From: Alphaproteobacteria bacterium
GTDB taxonomy: Bacteria > Pseudomonadota > Alphaproteobacteria > Rhodobacterales > Rhodobacteraceae
Assembly: GCA_030425185.1 (NCBI GenBank)
Contig: JAUIAU010000009.1
Location: 29,589 to 93,588 of the forward strand
DNA: 64,000 nt
Direction: 5' to 3'
In this document: piece after piece, positions 9,486-19,600 of the stretch
Position numbering within the stretch: position 1 is the first letter of the stretch
Layout: every line of letters begins with the position of its first letter
Position numbers and translations under genes: made by a program
The notes under the pieces: generated by a model
What the model was told of the DNA's origin: nothing
Database searches by the model: none
Seen by the model: the letters and a program-made list of their open reading frames with translations, nothing else

Positions 9486-10010
9486 TCAGCCCGCCTCGCG
9501 CGCACGCTCGCGCTTCAGCTTCACCATCTTGCGGGTGATCAACTGGCGCTTGAGCGGCTTGAGGTAGTCGATGAACAGCACGCCATCGAGGTGGTCGATC
9601 TCGTGCTGCACGCAGGTCGCCCAGAGCCCGGCGAAGTCGCGCTCCTGCACGCTGCCGTTCAGGTCCAGCCAGCGGACGCGCACCTCGGCGGGGCGCTCGA
9701 CGTCGGCGTATTGCTCGGGGATCGACAGGCAGCCTTCCTCGTAGACGTTGCGCTCGTCCGATTCGAGGATGACCTCGGGATTGACCATGACCAGCGGCGC
9801 AGGCGCCTCGTCCTTCTGCGTCGCGTCGAGCACGATCAGGCGGTGCGAGACCCCGATCTGCGGCGCGGCCAGACCGATGCCCGGCGCGTCGTACATCGTC
9901 GTCAGCATGTCGTCGGCCAGAACCCGCACCTCGTCCGAGATGTCGGGCAGCGCGCCGGCCACCTTCTTCAGGCGCGGGTCGGGATGGATCAGGATCGGAC
10001 GAATGGTCAT
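9486..10010 (-). CDS. def: Peptide deformylase
   Basis: The canonical member of the trio: 174 residues, beginning MTIRPILIHPDPRLKKVAG, with [10 protein letters not shown] (44-53), EEGCLSIPEQ with Cys94, and QHEIDHLDG with His136, Glu137 and His140. It removes the formyl group from the initiator methionine of new proteins. The ATG at 10010 gives the family N-terminus; in-frame codons further upstream would add an unrelated leader. First gene of the def-def-def-fmt run; divergent from the PatB-type lyase. Confidence 0.95.
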   Translation of the reverse strand: MTIRPILIHPDPRLKKVAGALPDISDEVRVLADDMLTTMYDAPGIGLAAPQIGVSHRLIVLDATQKDEAPAPLVMVNPEVILESDERNVYEEGCLSIPEQYADVERPAEVRVRWLDLNGSVQERDFAGLWATCVQHEIDHLDGVLFIDYLKPLKRQLITRKMVKLKRERAREAG

Positions 10011-10104
10011 GGCAGGTGATCTAAGCGAGCCTCCCGCGTGGCGCAACTGCGCTTGCAGCCACCGCTGAGACGGCTAGCGTGACGCCAAACCGGCGAGAGA
10101 GACC

Positions 10105-11313
10105 ATGACCCAGACTTCCGAGACCCCGATCGGCACCGACGACCTGTTCAACCCGACCACACGGCGGCGCGACTCGTTCAACAGCAAGTGGAGCCGCCTC
10201 GAGGCGTTCGGCGGCGTCAGCCCGGACGAGGGCATCGCGATGTGGGTGGCGGATTCGGACTACCGTTGCCCCCCGGTCGTGCTGGAGGCGCTGCACGCGG
10301 AAGTCGCCTACGGGATGCTGGGCTACGGCTACGATGACCCGGCTTACCGGGCCGCGGTGCAATGGTGGCTCGGCACCCGTCACGGCTGGCAGATCGACCC
10401 CGACTGGATCGTGACGACGCAGGGTCTCGGCCTCGCCATCGCGACGATCCTCGACCTGTGGTCCGCACCGGGCGAGGGCGTCTGCTTCTTCACCCCCGTC
10501 TACCACGAGTTCCGGCTGAAGACCGAGCGTGCGGGCCGTCGCCCGGTCGAACTGCCGATGCGGCTGGAAGACGGGCGCTACGTCCTCGATTTCGAGGCCG
10601 CCTCCGCCCGGATCACCGAAGACACCCGCATCCTGCTGTGGTGCAACCCTCAGAACCCCTCGGGCCAGGTCTGGACACCGGAGGAACAGCGCCAGGTCGC
10701 CGACTTCGCTGAGCGGCACAACCTGCTTCTCGTCTCGGACGAGGTGCATTGCGACCTCGTGTTCCCCGGCAGCACCCATGTCCCGATGGACATCGCCGCC
10801 CCCGAGCACCGGGCCCGCACCATCACCCTCTTCGCCGCGTCGAAGACCTTCAACCTCGCCGGCCTGCGCGTCGGGCAGGCGATCATCCCCGACCCCGAGC
10901 TGCGCCAAGCCTACCAGCAGCGGCTGATCGCCCTGAACTACGACGCGGCCACGCTGGGGGTCACGGCAACCCGCGCCGCCTTTTCGCCGGAGGGGGCCGC
11001 CTGGGCGGACGCCCAGCTTCGCCACCTCGACGGCAATGTCCGGCTCTTCAACGGGGGGATGGCCGAGATCCCGGGGGTCTGGTCGATGCCGTTGCAGGCG
11101 ACCTACCTCGCGTGGGTGGACTTCTCGCGGCTGGGCATGACCGAGGACGAAATCCTGCGCCGGGTGCGGGACGAGGCGAAGGTGGTTCCGCAGTTTGGCC
11201 GGAACTTCTGCGCGGAGACCGCGCTGTGGCATCGCTTCAACCTTGCTATGCCGCGCGCGCAGGTGGCCGAGGCGGTGTCCCGCCTGCAAGCCGCCTTCGC
11301 AGACCTTCAGTAA
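10105..11313 (+). CDS. patB: PLP-dependent C-S lyase, MalY/PatB family
   Basis: This 402-residue fold-type I PLP enzyme is most like the MalY/PatB cystathionine beta-lyases. Family blocks are MWVADSDYRCPPVV near the N-terminus, LLWCNPQNPSGQVW (cofactor and substrate Asn), VSDEVHCDLVF with the PLP-binding Asp, and AASKTFNLAGLRVGQA with the Schiff-base lysine. Expected reaction: beta-elimination of cystathionine or another cysteine conjugate to pyruvate, ammonia and a thiol. It could also be annotated as an aminotransferase class I/II. It starts about 95 bases from the divergent def gene and is convergent with a small unknown gene. Confidence 0.88.
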   Translation: MTQTSETPIGTDDLFNPTTRRRDSFNSKWSRLEAFGGVSPDEGIAMWVADSDYRCPPVVLEALHAEVAYGMLGYGYDDPAYRAAVQWWLGTRHGWQIDPDWIVTTQGLGLAIATILDLWSAPGEGVCFFTPVYHEFRLKTERAGRRPVELPMRLEDGRYVLDFEAASARITEDTRILLWCNPQNPSGQVWTPEEQRQVADFAERHNLLLVSDEVHCDLVFPGSTHVPMDIAAPEHRARTITLFAASKTFNLAGLRVGQAIIPDPELRQAYQQRLIALNYDAATLGVTATRAAFSPEGAAWADAQLRHLDGNVRLFNGGMAEIPGVWSMPLQATYLAWVDFSRLGMTEDEILRRVRDEAKVVPQFGRNFCAETALWHRFNLAMPRAQVAEAVSRLQAAFADLQ

Positions 11314-11319
11314 CGGGGA

Positions 11320-11676
11320 TCAGAGCGCCAGTCGCGGGATCAGCGCGACCGGCGCATCCGCCGGGCGGTAGTGATCGAGCGCGGCCTTCTCGGCCGCGGC
11401 GGTCACGCGCTTGAACTCGTAGACCATCCGGTCGCCGTCTTCCTGGGACGCGACGATCAGCGCCTGGTACAGGTGCCGGGCGCCTTCGTAGATGTCGACA
11501 AGCCCGCGCAGCGCCGGGGCCTGCGACATCGGAACCGAGAAACGGTCCTCGTCAAAGGTCAGGATCGGGATGGCATCGGGGCCTTCCCCGACACGCAGGC
11601 GGGACTTCTTGCGCAGGTCGCGCTCCCGCGCGAGTTCCAGTCCGCGGCGGACGTCCTCTGGCAGAAAGGTCGTCAT
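11320..11676 (-). CDS. Conserved hypothetical protein
   Basis: This 118-residue soluble protein begins MTTFLPEDVRRGLELARERD. It is rich in charged residues and appears alpha/beta (LRVGEGPDAIPILTFDEDRF), then helical with GLVDIYEGARHLYQALIVAS. No signal peptide, membrane segment or known catalytic motif was found. The start has AGAGG six bases upstream, so it looks translated. I do not recognise a function. Its upstream region holds a DnaA-box-like 9-mer and a short palindrome. Confidence 0.7.
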   Translation of the reverse strand: MTTFLPEDVRRGLELARERDLRKKSRLRVGEGPDAIPILTFDEDRFSVPMSQAPALRGLVDIYEGARHLYQALIVASQEDGDRMVYEFKRVTAAAEKAALDHYRPADAPVALIPRLAL

Positions 11677-11890
11677 CAGGCACCTCTTGAGCTCACCCTC
11701 GCATAGGTGGATTTCATGTGGATAATGTAAATGTAGCCGCCTGAAAATTGTCTGAATTCAACCTTGTCTGTGACAGATTCACCCGCCGCGGCGCAGCGGA
11801 CAGTGCGCAGGTGCAGCGCCGCTGTGCGCTCGGTCCGGTTTTCGCCCCGGACCATCCGGCCTAGGTCGGACGGGCAAGAAGGAGGCGACC
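11677..11890. promoter_or_regulatory. Divergent intergenic region with DnaA-box 9-mer and short palindrome
   Basis: This 214-base spacer separates a minus-strand small gene from the plus-strand glutathionyl reductase gene. It contains a perfect 9-mer DnaA box (TTATCCACA on the minus strand, 11725-11717) and a perfect 11-bp palindrome TCTGTGACAGA at 11767-11777, which overlaps a repeated TTGTCTG element (11750-11775 region). The AT-rich part near 11710-11770 probably carries the promoters. Nothing coding was seen. Confidence 0.35.
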
Positions 11891-12877
11891 ATGGGACAAC
11901 TGATCGACGGCGTCTGGAGCGACGCAGGCTACGACACCAAGGCGACCGGTGGCCGCTTCGTCCGCTCGACCGCGGGGTTCCGCAACTGGATCACCCCGGA
12001 CGGGCAGCCGGGCCCCAGCGGGTCGGGCGGCTTCGCGGCGGAAAGCGGCCGCTACCATCTCTACGTCAGCTACGCCTGCCCCTGGGCGCATCGCACGCTG
12101 ATCTTCCGGGCGCTGAAGGACCTGACCGACCACATCTCGGTCTCGGTGGTTCACCCCGACATGCTGGCCGACGGCTGGACCTTCGACACCGGCTTCGAGG
12201 GCGCGACCGGCGATACCCTGCACGGCCTGCCCTTCCTGCGCGACATCTACCTGAAGGCGGATCCCGGCATCTCGGGCCGGGTCACGGTGCCGATCCTGTG
12301 GGACAAGAAGACGGGAACGATCGTCTCGAACGAAAGCTCCGAGATTATCCGCATGTTCAATTCGGCCTTCGACGGGCTGACCGGGAACACGCTGGATTTC
12401 TGGCCGGAGGAGTTGCGCACGGAGATCGAGGAGGTAAACGCCCGGATCTACGACACGCTCAACAACGGTGTCTACAAGTCGGGCTTCGCCACCTCGCAGG
12501 CCGCGTATGACGAGGCGGTCCGCGCGCTCTTCGACACGCTCGACTGGCTGGAGGACCGGCTGTCGACCCGGCGCTACCTGATGGGCGACCGGGTGACCGA
12601 GGCCGACTGGCGCCTGCTGCCGACCCTGCTGCGCTTCGACCCGGTCTACCACCTGCACTTCAAGTGCAACCGGCGCCGGATCATCGACTACCCGAACCTC
12701 TGGGGCTACACGCGCGAGCTCTACCAGTGGCCGGGCGTGGCGGAGACCACGCACTTCGGCCATATCGTGCGGCACTACCATTACAGCCACGAAACCATCA
12801 ATCCGTACCGGATCATCCCGATCAACCCGGTCCTCGACTTCGATGCCCCGCACGACCGGGCGCGGATGACCGCCTAG
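11891..12877 (+). CDS. yqjG: Glutathionyl-hydroquinone reductase (Ecm4/YqjG, Xi-class GST)
   Basis: The 328-residue length is typical of Xi-class glutathione transferases, which reduce glutathionyl-hydroquinones. The N-terminal half has a W-rich entry and the active site in SYACPWAHRTLIFRAL, where Cys is the nucleophile. VTVPILWDKKTGTIVSNES carries the cis-Pro and the glutathione-binding ES. The C-terminal half contains RRYLMGDRVTEADWRLLPTL, the GST helical domain. Preceded by AAGGAGG at 11879-11885. Its end overlaps the convergent receiver gene by four bases. Confidence 0.9.
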   Translation: MGQLIDGVWSDAGYDTKATGGRFVRSTAGFRNWITPDGQPGPSGSGGFAAESGRYHLYVSYACPWAHRTLIFRALKDLTDHISVSVVHPDMLADGWTFDTGFEGATGDTLHGLPFLRDIYLKADPGISGRVTVPILWDKKTGTIVSNESSEIIRMFNSAFDGLTGNTLDFWPEELRTEIEEVNARIYDTLNNGVYKSGFATSQAAYDEAVRALFDTLDWLEDRLSTRRYLMGDRVTEADWRLLPTLLRFDPVYHLHFKCNRRRIIDYPNLWGYTRELYQWPGVAETTHFGHIVRHYHYSHETINPYRIIPINPVLDFDAPHDRARMTA

Positions 12878-13254
12878 GTCCCCGCCGCGTAGTGATCGAC
12901 CAGCGCGACAAGGTCGTCCGGCGGGGTGTCGGCGGGCAGCATCGCGCAGGCATTGGCCGCGTGCTGGAAGATCGACCCGTCCGAGAAGAACGTCGTCGAG
13001 GTGACGAAGATCACTTTGGCGGCGGGGCGGCGATACCCCGCGTAGTCTGCCACGGTCAGCGCACCGCCCTCCGGCAGGGCGAGGTCGACAACCAGCAGAT
13101 CGACCGGCTCGAGGTTCAGCACCCGCATTGCGCCCTCGGCATCGGACACCAGATCGGCCCGGGCGCCGGACCGCTCGATATGCCGTTTCCACAATTCCCC
13201 GAGGGGCACCTGCCCCTCCACGATCAGGATATGCGCCATCGCGCGGTCACTCAC
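12874..13254 (-). CDS. Stand-alone receiver-domain protein with degenerate active site
   Basis: This 126-residue protein covers one CheY-like fold and has no output domain. HILIVEGQVP occupies the first strand, where only one acidic residue (Glu13) is left of the usual acidic pair. VDLLVVDLALP contains the likely phospho-acceptor Asp57. IFVTSTTFFSDG supplies the Thr/Ser switch. The usual KP near the end is replaced by LP, so the conserved lysine is missing. Phosphorylation is doubtful. The start may be GTG 13254 or ATG 13239. No histidine kinase is adjacent, so partner and role are unknown. Confidence 0.75.
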   Translation of the reverse strand: MSDRAMAHILIVEGQVPLGELWKRHIERSGARADLVSDAEGAMRVLNLEPVDLLVVDLALPEGGALTVADYAGYRRPAAKVIFVTSTTFFSDGSIFQHAANACAMLPADTPPDDLVALVDHYAAGT

Positions 13255-13376
13255 TCACCCAGGGCACCCCTGCCCGGGCGACATCGTGACTCGCCGGGCT
13301 TTAGGAAGTGTTAACAGATTGTCGGGAAACGCACGCCGCTTTAGATCGGCGGGGACCGGAACGGCAGGCAGGCGCG

Positions 13377-14339
13377 ATGGAACGGCAGGAACGGGACCAC
13401 GGAGGCGGGCTGGACGCGGCGGCGGCGCGCTGGGGCGGTTCGGCGTCCGAATGGCTCGACCTGTCGACCGGGATCAACCCGGTGCCCTACCCGCTGCCCG
13501 AGTTGCCCGAACGGCTGTGGACCCGCCTGCCCGATACGGGCGACGGCAATCGCCTGAACGAGGCGGCGCGCCGCTTCTGGCGCATTCCGCCGACACTGGA
13601 CGTGATGGCCGCCAACGGGGCCTCGGCGCTGATCGCCGCGCTGCCCGCGGTCGGCGGCCCCGCCGGACGGGTCCTCATTCCCGGACCGACCTACAACGAA
13701 CACGGCGCAGCCTTTGCCGCACAGGGCTGGACGGTGGTCGGGGACGGGGCCGCCGACGCCCGGGTGATCGTCCATCCGAACAACCCGGACGGGCGGTTCT
13801 TCGCGGGTGAAGACCTGTCCCCTTACCGCCTGACCGTCATCGACGAGAGCTTCTGCGATCCGACCCCGCTGGCCAGCCTGCAGGCCCTCGCCCACCGGCC
13901 CGGCACGGTGGTCCTGAAGGGGCTGGGCAAGTTCTGGGGGCTGGCCGGGGTCCGGCTGGGCTTCGCGATCGGTCGGCCCGAGACACTGGCCCCGCTGCGC
14001 GATCGACTGGGACCGTGGGCCGTATCGGGACCCGGACTCGTCATCGGGGCCGCAGCCCTGTGCGATCCCGGCTGGGCAGACGCGACGCGGGCGCGACTGA
14101 CCGCCGATGCCGGGCGGCTCGACGCGTTGATGACGGCGGCCGGGGCCCGCACCGAGGGCGGCACACCGCTCTTCCGCCTCTACAGCGTGGAGGATGCCGC
14201 CCGCTGGCAGGCCCGGTTGGCCGAGGCGCGGATCTGGACGCGGATCTTCCCCTACAGCGCGACCTGGATACGGCTGGGCCTTCCGGGAACCGACGAGGAC
14301 TGGGCCCGGTTGGCCGCGGCCCTGGGGGTCACGGAATGA
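13377..14339 (+). CDS. cobC: Threonine-phosphate decarboxylase-like aminotransferase of cobalamin synthesis
   Basis: This is a 320-residue PLP enzyme of the CobC/CobD group, which makes or supplies (R)-1-amino-2-propanol phosphate for cobalamin side-chain attachment. Features: [19 protein letters not shown] near the N-terminus, [37 protein letters not shown], and the Schiff-base lysine in [18 protein letters not shown]. The start at 13377 gives the family N-terminus ([20 protein letters not shown]). Overlaps cbiB by ATGA, forming a two-gene cobalamin operon. No cobalamin riboswitch was recognised upstream. Confidence 0.9.
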   Translation: MERQERDHGGGLDAAAARWGGSASEWLDLSTGINPVPYPLPELPERLWTRLPDTGDGNRLNEAARRFWRIPPTLDVMAANGASALIAALPAVGGPAGRVLIPGPTYNEHGAAFAAQGWTVVGDGAADARVIVHPNNPDGRFFAGEDLSPYRLTVIDESFCDPTPLASLQALAHRPGTVVLKGLGKFWGLAGVRLGFAIGRPETLAPLRDRLGPWAVSGPGLVIGAAALCDPGWADATRARLTADAGRLDALMTAAGARTEGGTPLFRLYSVEDAARWQARLAEARIWTRIFPYSATWIRLGLPGTDEDWARLAAALGVTE

Positions 14340-15235
14340 CCCTCGCGCTTGCGATGCTCCTCGACGCGGTTCTCGGCGAACCGCGCTGGCTGTGGGACCG
14401 CTGGCCGCACCCGGCCGTCCTGATGGGGCGGGTGATCGGGGCCTGCGACCGCCACCTGAACAAAGGGGCCGCAAGGCGGCTGAAAGGCGCGCTCGTCGTG
14501 GCGGGGCTGGTGGCTGTGGCGGGGACCCTCGGTCTGGTCGTGGCGGCCCTGCCCGGTGTCGGGCCGGTCGCGGAAGTACTGATCGCCGCCATCCTGCTGG
14601 CGCAACGCTCGCTCGTCGATCATGTGCGCGCCGTGGCGGATGGCCTGCGCTACGGCGCAGGCGAGGGACGCCGCGCTGTGGCCCGGATCGTCGGGCGCGA
14701 CACCGCCGCGATGCAGGCGCCCGAAGTCGCCCGAGCGGCCATCGAGAGCGCCGCCGAGAACCTGTCGGACGGGGTGGTGGCACCGGCCTTCTGGTTCCTG
14801 CTGCTCGGGCTGCCGGGCCTGCTGGTCTACAAACTGGTGAACACCGCCGACAGCATGATCGGTCACCGCACCCCCCGGCACGAGTCCTTCGGCTGGGCCG
14901 CGGCCCGGCTGGACGATCTCCTGAACTGGGTGCCCGCACGGCTGACGGCCGCGCTGATCGCGCTGACCTATCTCGCGCCAGAGGCGTGGCGCGCGGCGCT
15001 GCAGGACGGGCCGAAGCACCGCTCGCCCAATGCGGGCTGGCCGGAAGCGGCGATGGCCGTGGTGCTGGACGTCGCGCTGTCGGGTCCGCGCAGTTACCAC
15101 GGGGAGCGGCGGGACTTTCCCTTCGTTCACCCCGAGGGGCGCCGCGACCCGGGCCCGGCCGAGATCGAGGCGGCCTGCGGCGCGCTCTGGCGGGTCTGGG
15201 GGGCGCTTCTCGTACTGGCGGTTTTCCTGTCCTGA
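14336..15235 (+). CDS. cbiB: Adenosylcobinamide-phosphate synthase
   Basis: CbiB (CobD in Pseudomonas nomenclature) joins adenosylcobyric acid to aminopropanol or its phosphate at the inner membrane. The 299-residue protein starts [20 protein letters not shown], followed by [10 protein letters not shown]. It contains [20 protein letters not shown] and [20 protein letters not shown], the conserved core of the family, and several hydrophobic helices. The normal length and coupled start with cobC support the assignment. Confidence 0.93.
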   Translation: MTLALAMLLDAVLGEPRWLWDRWPHPAVLMGRVIGACDRHLNKGAARRLKGALVVAGLVAVAGTLGLVVAALPGVGPVAEVLIAAILLAQRSLVDHVRAVADGLRYGAGEGRRAVARIVGRDTAAMQAPEVARAAIESAAENLSDGVVAPAFWFLLLGLPGLLVYKLVNTADSMIGHRTPRHESFGWAAARLDDLLNWVPARLTAALIALTYLAPEAWRAALQDGPKHRSPNAGWPEAAMAVVLDVALSGPRSYHGERRDFPFVHPEGRRDPGPAEIEAACGALWRVWGALLVLAVFLS

Positions 15236-15306
15236 CGCAGGCGTGAGGTTGCCTGACCGCGCGGCCCTGCTAGGCTCGGCCCAACGTTCTGTTTGCGGAG
15301 TTTTCC

Positions 15307-16476
15307 ATGCGCCTGTTGAGCCTCGTCACCGCCCTGTCCCTGTCGCTCGCCGGACCGGCCGCCGCCCAGTGCGGCGGCAGTTTCTCGTCCTTCGTCAACG
15401 GATTGAAGGAAGAGGCCGTCGCGCGCGGGTTTGACCGTGGCACGGTCGACGCCTTCTTCCGCAGCGCGCAGCAGGACCCCCGCACGTTGCAGCGGGATCG
15501 GGCACAGGGCGTGTTCAAGATGGGCTTCACCGACTTCGCGCGGCGGATCATCAGCCAGTACCGGATCGACCAGGGCCGGGTGAATTCCGAGCGCTACGAT
15601 GCCGTGTTCCGTGCGGCCGAGCAGCGCTTCGGGGTGCCGCGCGGCGTGCTGCTGGCCTTCTGGGCCTTCGAGACCGACTACGGCGCGTTCCAGGGCGACT
15701 TCAACACGCTGAACTCGCTGGTGACGCTCAGCCACGACTGCCGCAGGCCCGAGCTGTTCCGGCCGCAAGTCTTTGCGGCGCTTGAACTTTACACCCACGG
15801 CGACTTCGATCCGGTGAACACGACCGGGGCCTGGGCGGGCGAGATCGGCATGGTCCAGATGCTGCCCGAAGACATCCTGACCAAGGGGATCGACGGCGAC
15901 GGGGACGGGCATGTGCTGCTTAAGACGAGCGCGCCGGATGCGCTGATGTCTGGCGCGAACATGCTGGCCGGTCTCGGCTGGCGGCCGGGCGAGCCGTGGC
16001 TGCAGGAGGTCACCGTGCCCGCCGACATGGATTGGTCGCTGGCGGGGCTTCAGACCACCAAGTCGGGACGCGAGTGGGAGGCGATGGGCGTCCGCTCGCG
16101 CTGGGGCGACATCCGGGGCGACCTGCCCGCGTCGCTGATCCTGCCGCAGGGGCGCAAGGGGCCGGCCTTCCTCGGCTACCCGAACTTCAACGTGTATTTC
16201 GAGTGGAATCAAAGCTTTGTCTACGTGACCACCGCAGCTTATTTCGCCAATCGCCTGATGGGGGGACCGGTCTTCGATGCCGGGAACCCGGACCCGGCGC
16301 TGGAGGATGGCGAGATGCGGCTGTTGCAGCAGAAGCTGGCGGCCCGGGGCCATGACGTGGGCGAGATCGACGGAATCCTCGGCGCGGGCACCCGCGCGGC
16401 GGTGCGGGCCGAGCAGATGCGGCTGGGCCTGCCGGCCGATGCCTGGCCGACGCGCGAGCTTCTGAACAGACTCTGA
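15307..16476 (+). CDS. Lytic murein transglycosylase (MltB-like) with peptidoglycan-binding domain
   Basis: The 389-residue protein has a signal peptide ending near AAAQC, with Cys22 at or near the cleavage site. The SLT/MltB catalytic domain includes FWAFETDYGAFQGDFNTLNS, where the Glu of FETDYG is the expected catalytic acid, and AGEIGMVQMLPEDIL. A C-terminal PG_binding_1 repeat (from about residue 325) reads MRLLQQKLAARGHDVGEIDG. It cleaves the glycan backbone in the periplasm to give 1,6-anhydro ends. GCGGAG lies upstream of the ATG. It is convergent with smc across a repeat-containing gap. Confidence 0.9.
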   Translation: MRLLSLVTALSLSLAGPAAAQCGGSFSSFVNGLKEEAVARGFDRGTVDAFFRSAQQDPRTLQRDRAQGVFKMGFTDFARRIISQYRIDQGRVNSERYDAVFRAAEQRFGVPRGVLLAFWAFETDYGAFQGDFNTLNSLVTLSHDCRRPELFRPQVFAALELYTHGDFDPVNTTGAWAGEIGMVQMLPEDILTKGIDGDGDGHVLLKTSAPDALMSGANMLAGLGWRPGEPWLQEVTVPADMDWSLAGLQTTKSGREWEAMGVRSRWGDIRGDLPASLILPQGRKGPAFLGYPNFNVYFEWNQSFVYVTTAAYFANRLMGGPVFDAGNPDPALEDGEMRLLQQKLAARGHDVGEIDGILGAGTRAAVRAEQMRLGLPADAWPTRELLNRL

Positions 16477-16548
16477 ACGCAGCGTACGGGCGAACCCGGG
16501 ACACGCGTCAGGCTTCGCCCGAACACCCTGGTTTTGCTGGGATTTCGA

Positions 16549-16603
16549 CGTCGGTAAAACGTCGGTATCGCGTCGGTATTCCGTCGGTGCGGGATCGGTG
16601 CCG
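16549..16603. repeat. Tandem 11-bp repeat (CGTCGGTannn), four clear units plus one degenerate
   Basis: Units start at 16549, 16560, 16571 and 16582 with an exact 11-base period; each begins CGTCGGT. A fifth degenerate unit, GATCGGT, starts at 16593. The last four bases of each unit vary (AAAA, ATCG, ATTC, GCGG). The array lies between the convergent 3' ends of the transglycosylase gene and smc, where a promoter is not expected. A separate 8-bp inverted repeat, CGGGCGAA/TTCGCCCG, lies at 16487-16494 and 16514-16521. Confidence 0.8.
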
Positions 16604-16611
16604 GGGCCGGG

Positions 16612-19600
16612 TCAGGCGACCAGCGCCTCGGCCTTCTTCAGATCGACGCTGACCAGCTGGCTGACGCCCTGTTCGCCCATCGTCACGCCGAAGAGCCGGT
16701 CCATGCGGCTCATGGTGACGGCGTGGTGGGTGATGATCAGGAACCGCGTTTCCGTGCGGCGGGTCATCTCGTCAAGCAGGTCGCAGAACCGGGTCACGTT
16801 GGCGTCGTCGAGCGGCGCATCGACCTCGTCCAGCACGCAGATCGGCGCGGGGTTGGCGAGGAAGACGGCGAAGATCAGCGCCAGCGCGGTCAGTGTCTGC
16901 TCGCCGCCCGACAGAAGCGACAGCACCGACAGCTTCTTGCCGGGCGGCTGGCACATGATTTCGAGCCCGGCTTCCAGCGGGTCGTCCGATTCGACCAGAA
17001 CCAGCTTCGCCTCGCCTCCGCCGAAGAGATGGGTGAAGAGGGTCGCGAAGTTGCGGTTCACCTCCTCGAAGGCAGTCAGCAGGCGCTCGCGGCCTTCGCG
17101 GTTCAGCCCGGCGATCCCGGCGCGCAGCTTCTTGATCGCCTCTTCGAGGTCGCCCTTCTCCTTGGCCAGCTGGTCATACTCGGTCTCGACGGCCTTGCGG
17201 TCTTCCTCGGCCCGCAGGTTGACGGCCCCGAGGGCATCTCGCTGACGGCGCAGGCGCGCGAGTTCGATGTCGATCTCGTCGGCGGGCGGCAGGCGGTCGG
17301 GATCGGCCCCCAGCGTTTCGAGCAGCTGCTCCGGCGTGACTTCCAGCGCTTCCTCGATCCTCTCGGCGGCGAGGGTGACAGCCTCGGCAGCGGCCTCGGC
17401 CCGGGCCTCGGCGCGGGCGCGGGCCTCGCGGGCCTCGGACGCGGCCTGGTCGGCGGCGCGCTCGGAGGCGGACGCCTCGCGCAGCGCGGCTTCCCCGGCA
17501 GCCAGCAGATCGCCCGCCTCGGCCTTGCGGGCCTCGGCGCGGTCGATCTCGTAGCCCAGGGCGGCTCGTTTGGCGGCAATCTCTTCCGGCGCGGCCTGCG
17601 CGTCCTTCAGTTCGGCCTCGGCGGCGCTCCGACGCTCGGCCAGGTCCGCGCCGCGGGCGGCGGCGCTGTCGAGGCGGTGCCGCCAGCCGCTGATCTCGGT
17701 CATGATCTGCTGGCTGCGCTTGAGGCGCGCTTCGCCTTCGCGGCGGACCTCGTCATGCGCCGACCGGCGGGCCATCATCGTCATCCGGGCGGCTTCGACG
17801 GTGACCTTGACCTCTTCGAGCGTGGCGCGGGCATCGGCGAGATTCTCGAGACCGGCCAGGGTGCGCTCGGCCTCGGCCAGCGCGGCGCGGGCGGACGAGG
17901 CATCCTCGGCATGCCGGATCGCGGAATGCGACAGGGTTTCGACCTTGCCCTCGGCGAGGTTCAGTTCGGCCTCGGCCCGGGATTGCGCCCGGCTGGCGTC
18001 GGACTGAGCGGCATCGGCGGCCCGGCGGGCGGCACGGGCCGCCTTGTCGCGTTCGGTCGCCTCGGCCAGGTCCGCGAGAAGGTCTTCATGCGCCGCGCGG
18101 GCGACCTCGGCACGGGCTTCCAGGTCATCGAGCTGGCGGCGCAGCGCGGCGAGCCGGTTGACCTGCTGGAGCCGCAGCGCGGTGGCCGACGATGCCTCGT
18201 CCGCGCGGGTCGAAAAGCCGTCCCAGCGCCACAGATCGCCCGCCTGCGTCACGAGGCGCTGACCGGGCTGCAAGGCGGGTTGCAGGCGGGCCCCGGTGGC
18301 GGCGTCGGGCACCAGACCGATGCGGGACAGGCGACGGGCAAGCACTTCGGGCGCACGGACATGAGGGGCGAGCGGGGCGGCGCCGTCGGGCAGCGGGGCG
18401 GTGTCGGGATAAGCGGGCAGATCGGCCCAGCCCGAGCCACCGGCGCCTTCGGTGCGACCGTATTTCAGATCGTCGCCGAGGGCGGCACCCAGCGCGGCCT
18501 CGAAGCCGTCGTCCACGCTGAGCGTGTCGAGCAACTGCGCCCCGCCGCCGGTTTCCCGGTCCACGATGCGCGCGAGGCCCGAGACCTCGGCCCGCAGGGC
18601 GCCCACCTCGCCCTCGGCCTCGGACCGGGCGGCACGGGCGTCGCTTTCGCGCGACTGCAGGGCGGCGCGCTCGGCCTCGGCCTCGGCCAGCGCGGTTTCG
18701 GCAGCAGCAGCGCGGGCCTCGGCGGCCTCGGCCTCGGCGGCGGCGCGGGCGGTTTCGGCGCGCAGGGTCTCGGCGCGGGCGCGGGCCTCGGCGGCGGCGG
18801 TCTCGGCACGGGTGCGCTCGTCCTCGGCGCGTTCGGCGGCGCGGCGGCTCTCGGCGACGAGACGCTCGGCGGACTGGTGCCGGGCTGACAGGCGCGCGAC
18901 GTCCTCGGTCATCTCGGAGAGCGCGGTCTCGCGTTCCGACAACACGTCGCCTGCGGCGCGGGCGGCTTCGGCGGCGGCGGCGAGGCGGCGATCATGGCCT
19001 TCACCGGCCTTTTCCAGCTCGGTCTGTTCCCACGTCAGGCGGTCGATCGTCTCGCCCGCGTCGCGGTTCAGCGCCGCTTCGCGTTCGGCATCCTTGTCGA
19101 TCTGGGCGATGCGGGCCGCCAGCGTGTCGATCCGCTCGCGCGCGCGGCTCTCCTGTTCGGCCAGGGTGTCGCGCTGCACGAGCAGGCGCTGCAGGACCGC
19201 GGCGGCAATCGCCTCTTCCTCGCGCAGGGGCGGCAGGGCGTCCTCGGCGGCCTCGCGGGCGGCGGCGGCGATGCGGGCCGCCCGCTCGGCCTCCGAGGCG
19301 GCGCGCAGGCGCTCCGCCTGGGTGGCGCGCGCCTCGGACGCGGCCTGGTCGGCCTCGCGCCAGCGGCGATAGAGCAGCAGCCCCTCGGCGCGGCGAATCT
19401 CGGCCCCGATCTCGCGGTAGCGGGCGGCCTGCTTGGCCTGCCGGGTCAGTTGCGACAGTTGCTGCGCGAGGCTTTCGAGGACGTCATCGACGCGGAACAG
19501 GTTGGTTTCGGTGCTGTTGAGCTTGAGCTCGGCCTCGTGGCGGCGCTGGTAGAGACCGCTGATCCCGGCCGCTTCCTCGAGAATGCGGCGGCGCGCCTTG

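Noticed and set aside
13255..13376. Possible cobalamin riboswitch before cobC-cbiB
   Set aside because: The gap is only about 120 bases and no B12-box-like conserved core was seen.
16549..16603. CRISPR-like array
   Set aside because: Units are 11 bases with no spacers of constant length and no cas genes nearby; it is a simple tandem repeat.
17400..19400. DNA-level repeats or foreign DNA inside smc
   Set aside because: The repetitive GC-rich pattern reflects Ala/Glu/Arg codons of the coiled coils.
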